NCBI GenBank assembly: GCA_964469265.1
Contig: CAYXYF010000004.1
Coordinates: forward strand, 36,220-100,219
Source of the DNA: JAEYZS01 sp964469265
GTDB lineage: Bacteria > Bdellovibrionota > Bdellovibrionia > Bdellovibrionales > JAEYZS01
Direction: 5' to 3'
Length of the DNA stretch: 64,000 bases
Of the stretch, positions 58,841-64,000 are shown piece after piece. The translations under genes were made by a program, and so were the position numbers. Within the stretch, counting starts at the first letter, position 1. Each line of letters starts with the position of its first letter. The notes below the pieces were generated by a model. The model was not told the origin of the DNA. It saw nothing but the letters and a program-made list of their open reading frames with translations, and ran no database searches.

Positions 58841-58864
58841 CAAGAATTATAGCATTTTGCTATA
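58814..58864. promoter_or_regulatory. Paired higBA operators
   Basis: Two 17-base copies: TATAGCAAAATGCTATA (58814-58830) and its reverse complement TATAGCATTTTGCTATA (58848-58864). Each is itself a dyad, TATAGCA / TGCTATA, with a 3-base centre; centres are 34 bases apart, about three helix turns. The complementarity extends by AT on the inner sides. Likely HigA binding sites. Confidence 0.8.
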
Positions 58865-58872
58865 AACGAATA

Positions 58873-59097
58873 TTAAGGTTGTTTGAGTCTGTTTTTGTTT
58901 TTGTAGAAACGCTCGTTGAGAGCGTCGGAGACTTGATCGAGCCATTCATGGGTGCTTTCGCAATAAGGGTCGTTTTCAAACTTTTCGAAGGTTGCAATAA
59001 ACTCACTAAAGAGTTGGTCATAACCCAAGCTATAAAGCCACGTTTGGTCTTTCTTCTGCGCTTTTAATCTGTAAGTTTGAAGGTCTATTACGTTCAT
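58873..59097 (-). CDS. Small protein, unknown
   Basis: 74 residues from ATG 59097. Hydrophilic with several aromatic residues (DQTWLYSLGYDQLFSEFIAT, CESTHEWLDQVSDALNERFY). No signal peptide. No clear ribosome site. It lies upstream of the higBA operators on the same strand. I recognise no family; the plus-strand frame over the same bases looks like a shadow. Confidence 0.55.
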   Translation of the reverse strand: MNVIDLQTYRLKAQKKDQTWLYSLGYDQLFSEFIATFEKFENDPYCESTHEWLDQVSDALNERFYKNKNRLKQP

Positions 59098-59132
59098 CAC
59101 TCATAAACAAAGCAAGTCTTGTGCCTAAAGCT

Positions 59133-59316
59133 TCATAGTTTCTTCGGGTCAAAAACTAGGTTGGCATACTTTTTAAGGATGTTTTTCAGAGGCTCATTTT
59201 TCATGCCAGATTTCGCGCCAAGCCCCCTCAGTAATTAATTCAATAGCGTCTAAAATAATCACATCACTGCTGCCAAAAGGAAGGCCGTACTTTGGTCTGG
59301 TTTCTAGAAGGGGGCG
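59133..59316 (-). pseudogene. Possible decayed gene fragment
   Basis: The minus strand shows coding-like text without an intact gene: 40 codons from 59316 to the stop at 59194 (containing RPLLETRPKYGLPFG and LDAIELITEGAWREIWHEK), with no start codon apart from a late GTG, then an overlapping ATG 59204 frame of 23 codons (MKNEPLKNILKKYANLVFDP). A further frame continues as YEALGTRLALFMSDER. Together these suggest one ancestral gene broken by frameshifts. Family unknown. The remaining bases up to 59370 show only the AAAAGGAG ribosome site of the next gene. Confidence 0.35.
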
Positions 59317-59370
59317 TCAAGAAGTGGAAGCTCTTTGCCGATCTAACTATGAGATAAAAGGAGACTTCAA

Positions 59371-59649
59371 ATGTTCTTACAAGGAAATCTGCAAGCGGTT
59401 TTTGATGCTCTTTATACGTTAGGTGTAATTGATCCAGTTTTGGAGAAAGACTGGAAGCAATCCTTTGAGGAGTTTCCTGCCCATGAAACGCAAGTTCAAC
59501 AGGCGGTGGCTAAGGTCAATATGTGCCAAGGAGATATCACAAGAATTGTTAGCTCATTGAAGGCCTTTGATATGAAAACTTTGGAATTTGTTGCGATGGA
59601 AGTTGCAAGAGAGTTTGCAGACTTTTACGCAAGAAAGGTGACTCATTAA
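59371..59649 (+). CDS. Small cytosolic protein, unknown
   Basis: 92 residues, no signal peptide, ribosome site AAAAGGAG. Mostly helical (QGNLQAVFDALYTLGVIDPV, EFVAMEVAREFADFYARKV). First of a unit with the cupredoxin-like gene (one-base gap) and perhaps cpaF. No family recognised. Confidence 0.65.
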   Translation: MFLQGNLQAVFDALYTLGVIDPVLEKDWKQSFEEFPAHETQVQQAVAKVNMCQGDITRIVSSLKAFDMKTLEFVAMEVAREFADFYARKVTH

Positions 59650-59650
59650 T

Positions 59651-60124
59651 ATGGTAAAAATATTTGCAGTCATCGCAATGACAATTTTTTTGGCAAAGAG
59701 CGTTTTTGCATTCGAGATTGATTTTTCCCGAAGAACGCAACACCTTAAAGAACCGACAGTTGTTCTTCCACAAAAAAGTACGCCAGATTTAGTTTCTTTA
59801 TCTCATGTCACAGAAAACTTTGCAGCATCACAAGATATCGTGATCTTAAATACTTCAAATGGGTTTATCCCAAAGTCTTTGAGTTTAAAAGAGGGTACTA
59901 AATATAAAATTCACGTTGTGAATGTTAATGAGAAAGAAAAAAACGTTAGCTTTATTATGAGTGCGTTTGCTCAGCATCATGGAACATACTACGGCCAAAT
60001 TAAAACATTTGAAATTACTCCGACAAAAGAGGGTGTCTACACATACCAGTGTCCCGAGACAGCTTTAGAGGGGCGAGTTGTGGTGCTTCCGCATAACGAT
60101 CGCGCTCTGGCTAGTGAAAAATAA
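59651..60124 (+). CDS. Secreted cupredoxin-like protein
   Basis: 157 residues. Signal peptide MVKIFAVIAMTIFLAKSVFA. The mature part has a plastocyanin-like strand order, ending EGVYTYQCPETALEGRVVVL, as in the C-terminal copper loop of cupredoxins (PF13473 type). The usual loop has Cys, then His and often Met as ligands; here C-P-E-T-A-L lacks the His, so copper binding is doubtful. HH in AFAQHHGTYYG may be an alternative ligand. It lies 23 bases before cpaF. Confidence 0.6.
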   Translation: MVKIFAVIAMTIFLAKSVFAFEIDFSRRTQHLKEPTVVLPQKSTPDLVSLSHVTENFAASQDIVILNTSNGFIPKSLSLKEGTKYKIHVVNVNEKEKNVSFIMSAFAQHHGTYYGQIKTFEITPTKEGVYTYQCPETALEGRVVVLPHNDRALASEK

Positions 60125-60147
60125 TTTTTACTCATAGGAAAAACGGG

Positions 60148-61251
60148 ATGGATTCTAAGGTTGATGTTTTCAAAAATGCTATACGCAATTTCTTAGGTCC
60201 CATTGACCATTTTCTCGATGACCCAACTATTACTGAAATTCTAATTAATGGCCCCAGTGAAATTTTTATTGAGCAGAATGGTAAGCTCTCAAAAACAGAT
60301 GCTTCTTTTCCAGATGAAGAAGCGCTTCAGGCCGCAGTGAACAGTATCGCTCAAAGTGTTGGCCGCAGAATTTCTAAAAAAGAACCAACCCTTGATGCAA
60401 GACTTCCCGATGGATCAAGAATTCATGCCGTTCTGCCTCCTGTCGCAAGAAGTGGAACAACGGTAAGTATTCGTAAATTCACGCAAGCAAAAATCACTTT
60501 AAAAGAATGTGTTGAAAACGGAACAATGACCGCCGATGCAGCTCAGTTTCTTGATCTGTGTATGTTCCTCGGAAAAAACATTCTGGTCAGTGGCGGAACA
60601 GGTTCTGGTAAAACCACACTGTTGAGTGTGTTGGCCTCACGAATCCCTAAGGGGCAACGAGTGATCGTCATTGAGGACTCATCTGAGCTTCAAATTGAGT
60701 ATGAACATCTAGTGTTTTTTGAGACACAGTTGTCAGACACCCAAGGTGAGGGTGAAGTGAGTATGAAGGATCTTGTTAAAAGTAGCCTTCGTTTAAGACC
60801 TGATCGAATTATCGTAGGTGAAGTTCGAAGTGAAGAAGCTTTAGATTTAGTCAACGCAATGAATACTGGTCACAAGGGTTGCCTTGGAACAATTCACGCC
60901 AATACCCCAGAAGATGCCATGGTTCGTTTAGAGGGTCTTGCAATGGGGGGAGACACTAAAATTTCAGAACGGGCACTTCAGCATTTGATTGGAGCTGCGG
61001 TGGATATTATCGTCCAGATTTCACGGTTCTCCGACGGGAGCAGGCGCGTTAACAATATCTCTGAAGTCGGGGGCCACGATGGTTCAAAGTATCTTGTGGA
61101 GCCCATATTTGAATTGGGGCAGCTTAAAAAATCAGCAGATGGACGCCTTGTGGGTCGCTTAGAGGCTGTAGGCCGCGTTCCATCTTTTATGGATGAAATT
61201 GAAGCCAATCGTATCCCTTTTTCCAGAGCTAAATTTAACAAAGCCGCGTGA
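60148..61251 (+). CDS. cpaF: Tad/CpaF-type secretion ATPase
   Basis: 367 residues. N-terminal DPTITEILINGPSEIFIEQ, then RISKKEPTLDARLPDGSRIH, Walker A VSGGTGSGKTTLLSVL (149-157), Asp box VIVIEDSSELQ, Walker B-region LRLRPDRIIVGEVRSEEALD and His box TGHKGCLGTIHANTPEDA. This is the CpaF/TadA class of type II/IV secretion ATPases. It is soluble, driving Tad pilus assembly. TadB/TadC partners are absent here; the pilin operon is at 1-2061. Confidence 0.92.
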   Translation: MDSKVDVFKNAIRNFLGPIDHFLDDPTITEILINGPSEIFIEQNGKLSKTDASFPDEEALQAAVNSIAQSVGRRISKKEPTLDARLPDGSRIHAVLPPVARSGTTVSIRKFTQAKITLKECVENGTMTADAAQFLDLCMFLGKNILVSGGTGSGKTTLLSVLASRIPKGQRVIVIEDSSELQIEYEHLVFFETQLSDTQGEGEVSMKDLVKSSLRLRPDRIIVGEVRSEEALDLVNAMNTGHKGCLGTIHANTPEDAMVRLEGLAMGGDTKISERALQHLIGAAVDIIVQISRFSDGSRRVNNISEVGGHDGSKYLVEPIFELGQLKKSADGRLVGRLEAVGRVPSFMDEIEANRIPFSRAKFNKAA

Positions 61252-61293
61252 TTTACTTGCATCGCATAAGCCCTGACTGATAGAAACAGCAGC

Positions 61294-62787
61294 GTGCTTT
61301 TTAGTAGTAAAATCTCCAACTCAGTTCTGACTTTTTTAGAGAACCAACGGGTCACGTTGGAGGGCCTCTACTCGTCCTTTGATATTCCAGAAGAGCTTTT
61401 GCGCGACCCTTCCTCTTGGATGGAAGCACGAGAAATGGAAAACTTTTTAAGTGCGGCCTCAAATCATTTTTCGGCAGAACGGCAAAATCAAAAAAGCTCA
61501 GGCGAGAGTCTTGCTGAACTTGTTGGCCATGACTGTTTAAACCTTCACTCGTGGGGAGTTCTGGATAGCGTTTTACGGATGATGGACAAACCTCAAGATA
61601 TTTATCTTCATCCTGAGCGCTTTTTATCATACTTTATTTCTCCAACACCTCCATTACTTAAATTAGACTCTCAGGCTGAATCCAGCTTGGAAAAATGCTC
61701 CTTTGAAATTTCGATTTCAAGTTTTGATTATCCGTTAACAACAAAATATTTGCAGACAGCCCTTGAAGCTCTTCCGACATTTTTTGGACGCGAAAATGCT
61801 CAGGTACACTGGATCGGGAAAATTGTAGATATTAACTGGGAAACAAAGCAAGACTCGCTTTTTGAAACAAACGAGCTTGAAAGAAACATTAAGCCTGATC
61901 TTGTTGATACCTTAATGACTTCTCTGGAGAAAAAACAACGAGAACTTGAAATAAAAAACCGTGAGTTAATTGAAAAAAACAAACTCCTAGAAGAAGCTCA
62001 GCGCAAACTTGAAAGCCAATACCGCGAAAGAGTTTTTTCAGAAAAGTTATCAACGCTTTCGGAGCTTGCCTCAAGTATTGCCCATGAAATCAATAATCCG
62101 TTAGCGTATGTGATGAGCAACATGATGCGAATTAATGATTATTTTATTCGTGCACAACAACTTATCACAATACTGATTGGGCAAGATCGTCTTAATCCTG
62201 CGGTTCAAGAAGCCATGAGAAGGATGGATTGGAATATCGTACAAAAAGATTTTCCAGAAGTCGTCCAAGAGGTTCATGACGGACTTCAGAAGGTGCGAGG
62301 AATAGTGAAAGATCTTTCCTTTATCACAGGTAAAAACTCTGATGATGAAAGAGTTCGAGCGGATTTAAATGAAGTCGTGGGATCAGCAGTAAAAATGGTG
62401 AAGCATCAAGTGCCGCAAGACGTGAGCATTGATAGTCATTTATTGTTAAACCAAGCAATACCGATTTATCCGCTGCGCTTAGAGCAAGCTTTAGTTAATA
62501 TTTTAAATAACGCTGTTCAAGCGATTGACGGTAAGGGAACTGTTCGTGTTGTCACTCGACCAAAGGGCGAACGCGCAGAGATAGAAATTTCAGATACAGG
62601 ACGGGGAATGGACGAAGAAAAACTTAAGTCCATCTTTAAACCCTTTTACACGACAAAGCAGCCTGGGAAAGGTACGGGCCTCGGATTAAGTATTGCCCAT
62701 TCTATAGTTGAAATGCATTCTGGGGGTATTAAAGTAACGAGCGAGCCTGGAAGAGGTTCTACATTTTCAATTGACCTACCACTTTAG
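61294..62787 (+). CDS. Soluble sensor histidine kinase
   Basis: 497 residues from GTG 61294 (no clear ribosome site). No membrane helix. The N-terminal 190 residues resemble the arabinose-binding-like region of some AraC/sensor proteins (GLYSSFDIPEELLRDPSSWM), tentative. A coiled coil (KKQRELEIKNRELIEKNKLL) leads into HisKA with LASSIAHEINNPLAYVMSN and HATPase boxes LEQALVNILNNAVQAIDG, DTGRGMDEEKL and GTGLGLSIAHSIVEM. Response regulator not nearby. Lies between cpaF and eno. Confidence 0.9.
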   Translation: MLFSSKISNSVLTFLENQRVTLEGLYSSFDIPEELLRDPSSWMEAREMENFLSAASNHFSAERQNQKSSGESLAELVGHDCLNLHSWGVLDSVLRMMDKPQDIYLHPERFLSYFISPTPPLLKLDSQAESSLEKCSFEISISSFDYPLTTKYLQTALEALPTFFGRENAQVHWIGKIVDINWETKQDSLFETNELERNIKPDLVDTLMTSLEKKQRELEIKNRELIEKNKLLEEAQRKLESQYRERVFSEKLSTLSELASSIAHEINNPLAYVMSNMMRINDYFIRAQQLITILIGQDRLNPAVQEAMRRMDWNIVQKDFPEVVQEVHDGLQKVRGIVKDLSFITGKNSDDERVRADLNEVVGSAVKMVKHQVPQDVSIDSHLLLNQAIPIYPLRLEQALVNILNNAVQAIDGKGTVRVVTRPKGERAEIEISDTGRGMDEEKLKSIFKPFYTTKQPGKGTGLGLSIAHSIVEMHSGGIKVTSEPGRGSTFSIDLPL

Positions 62788-62804
62788 ATTTGTAAGGAGA
62801 CAAC

Positions 62805-64000
62805 ATGTCAGAAATTATCGATGTCAGAGCACGAGAAGTTTTAGATAGCAGAGGAAACCCTACAGTTGAAGTTGAAGTTATTGGAGCAACTGGTTTTTCT
62901 GCCTACGCAGCAGTACCATCAGGTGCATCAACTGGTGCGCATGAGGCTTGTGAGCTCAGAGACAACGATAAAAAAAGATATCATGGTAAAGGTGTGCTCC
63001 AAGCAGTAGAAAATGTTGAAGGAGCCATCGCAGAAAAGATTATTGGCCTAGATTGCTTGAAGCAAAGAGAGATAGATCAAATTCTTTTACATGCTGATGG
63101 ATCAGAGAACAAATCAAATCTTGGTGCTAACGCACTACTTGGTGTATCACTTGCCTGCACAAAACTTTCTGCCCTAGAGCTTGGTATTCCTGTTTACGAA
63201 TATGTCGGCGGAGCACTTGCAAATACATTACCAGTCCCATTGATGAACATCTTAAACGGAGGCGCACACGCGAATAACGGACTTGATGTGCAAGAGTTTA
63301 TGATCGCACCAGTGCTCGGCGGTAAATTTTCGGAATCTTTAAGATGTGGTTCTGAAATCTTTCATACACTTAAAAAAATTCTTAATGACAAGGGCCTCAG
63401 TACTGCGGTGGGTGACGAGGGTGGCTTTGCTCCAGCGTTGAAGAATAACCGAGAAGCCTTGGAGCTTATTGCAGATGCTGTTGAAAAATCAGGATACCGT
63501 CTTGGTGAAGACTTATACTTTGCACTCGATGTTGCAGCCACAGAGCTTTACAAAGATGGAAAGTACATTTGGGAAGGAAAGGCCATCACTTCTGATGAGC
63601 TGATCTCTATTTATGAAGAGTGGAGTAAAACATTCCCGATTAAATCTATAGAAGATGGCTTAGGAGAAGATGATTGGAAGTCTTGGGCTTCTATCACTGA
63701 TCGACTGGGCGATAAAATTCAACTCGTAGGTGATGATCTTTTTGTTACGAATCCAAAAAGAATTCTAAAAGGGCTTGAGCAAGGTATAGCAAACTCAGTT
63801 TTGATTAAAGTGAATCAAATTGGAACACTTTCTGAAACAAGTGATGCCATTGCAATGGCACACCGAGGAGGCTACACAACAGTGATGTCTCACCGTTCAG
63901 GAGAGACTGAAGATTCTATCATTGCCGATCTTGCAGTGGGCTTTGGTTGCGCGCAAATTAAAACGGGTAGTCTATGTCGCGGAGAACGAACCGCGAAGTA
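62805..64000 (+). CDS. eno: Enolase, 3' end outside window
   Basis: About 398 residues of the usual 430 are present; the gene runs off the right edge. AAGGAGA ribosome site. Start MSEIIDVRAREVLDSRGNPT is diagnostic, followed by SGASTGAHEACELRD, NTLPVPLMNILNGGAHANNG, AVGDEGGFAP, SIEDGLGEDDWKSW (metal-binding Glu), LVGDDLFVTNP, ANSVLIKVNQIGTLSE (catalytic Lys) and VMSHRSGETED. Interconverts 2-phosphoglycerate and phosphoenolpyruvate in the cytosol. Confidence 0.97.
   Translation, partial: MSEIIDVRAREVLDSRGNPTVEVEVIGATGFSAYAAVPSGASTGAHEACELRDNDKKRYHGKGVLQAVENVEGAIAEKIIGLDCLKQREIDQILLHADGSENKSNLGANALLGVSLACTKLSALELGIPVYEYVGGALANTLPVPLMNILNGGAHANNGLDVQEFMIAPVLGGKFSESLRCGSEIFHTLKKILNDKGLSTAVGDEGGFAPALKNNREALELIADAVEKSGYRLGEDLYFALDVAATELYKDGKYIWEGKAITSDELISIYEEWSKTFPIKSIEDGLGEDDWKSWASITDRLGDKIQLVGDDLFVTNPKRILKGLEQGIANSVLIKVNQIGTLSETSDAIAMAHRGGYTTVMSHRSGETEDSIIADLAVGFGCAQIKTGSLCRGERTAK

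Noticed and set aside
58831..59067. Plus-strand frame over the small minus gene upstream of higBA
   Set aside because: Begins inside the operator spacer, lacks a ribosome site, and has shadow-like composition.
1..64000. CRISPR arrays, insertion sequences, prophage, rRNA operons
   Set aside because: I saw no regularly spaced repeats, transposase or integrase genes, phage structural genes or rRNA sequence in the window.

Overview
The window looks like chromosomal DNA of a low-to-mid GC (roughly 40-42 percent by eye) Gram-negative bacterium of the Bdellovibrio group, possibly closer to Pseudobdellovibrio than to the GC-richer B. bacteriovorus. The reasons are the dense gene packing, many signal-peptide proteins with no obvious family, LPS heptose genes, an FHA-GGDEF protein with the architecture of the Bdellovibrio predation regulator DgcB, an H1-like Lys/Ala-rich protein, a Tad/Flp pilus set split over distant loci, and a bacterial Rsm22-like methyltransferase. 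The species call is inference; no rRNA gene is present to test it. I see no insertion sequence, prophage or CRISPR array. One tRNA (Leu, anticodon UAG) is present.

Layout. 1-2061 (minus): Flp pilin, three TadE/TadG-like pseudopilins, a short CpaB-like protein and a secreted protein cut by the left edge. 2191-2649: H1-like protein with its own promoter and terminator. 2806-5318: folD-gcvT-gcvH (one-carbon/glycine cleavage), then tRNA-Leu. 5459-9894: a transpeptidase, an OmpA-type lipoprotein, an RlmM-like rRNA methyltransferase and a secreted protein. 9910-16911: a candidate Pho box, pstSCAB-phoU-phoB-phoR, then ogt. 16919-21591 (minus): livKHMGF branched-chain amino acid ABC importer. 21742-28180: fumarylacetoacetase-like hydrolase, a ferritin-like DUF455 protein, maleylacetoacetate isomerase, threonine aldolase and gcvP. 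28279-28334: a near-perfect 56-bp palindrome. 28333-37877: radical SAM protein, MnmC-type methyltransferase, DUF167, EpmA, HU/IHF, a glycosyltransferase, secreted unknowns and gdh-pyrD-nudix. 38047-46948: heptose/LPS genes, a 52-residue membrane protein, rlmN, a PfkB kinase, then a coiled-coil/diguanylate cyclase/metallophosphoesterase operon and two secreted unknowns. 47077-50233: pgi, DgcB-like FHA-GGDEF and an Rsm22-like protein. 50351-55967: secreted and envelope proteins, an ECF sigma factor with a tiny partner, elbB and a TonB-like protein. 56098-58058: PilZ and PhoH proteins. 58060-58864: higBA toxin-antitoxin with paired operators, followed by decayed coding sequence. 59371-62787: two small proteins, CpaF and a soluble histidine kinase. 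62805-64000: enolase, cut by the right edge.

How they fit together. The one-carbon genes (folD, gcvT, gcvH, gcvP, threonine aldolase) form one pathway split over two loci; threonine aldolase would make glycine from threonine. Phosphate and branched-chain amino acid importers, amino acid dehydrogenase, and part of the tyrosine/homogentisate route suit growth on amino acids and host polymers. Cyclic di-GMP signalling recurs: two diguanylate cyclases with visible I-sites and one PilZ protein. The Tad ATPase CpaF sits about 58 kb from the pilin cluster, so the pilus machinery is dispersed. The least explained parts are the 42563-45423 signalling operon, the 56-bp palindrome, the higBA control region, and the minimal ECF sigma/partner pair.
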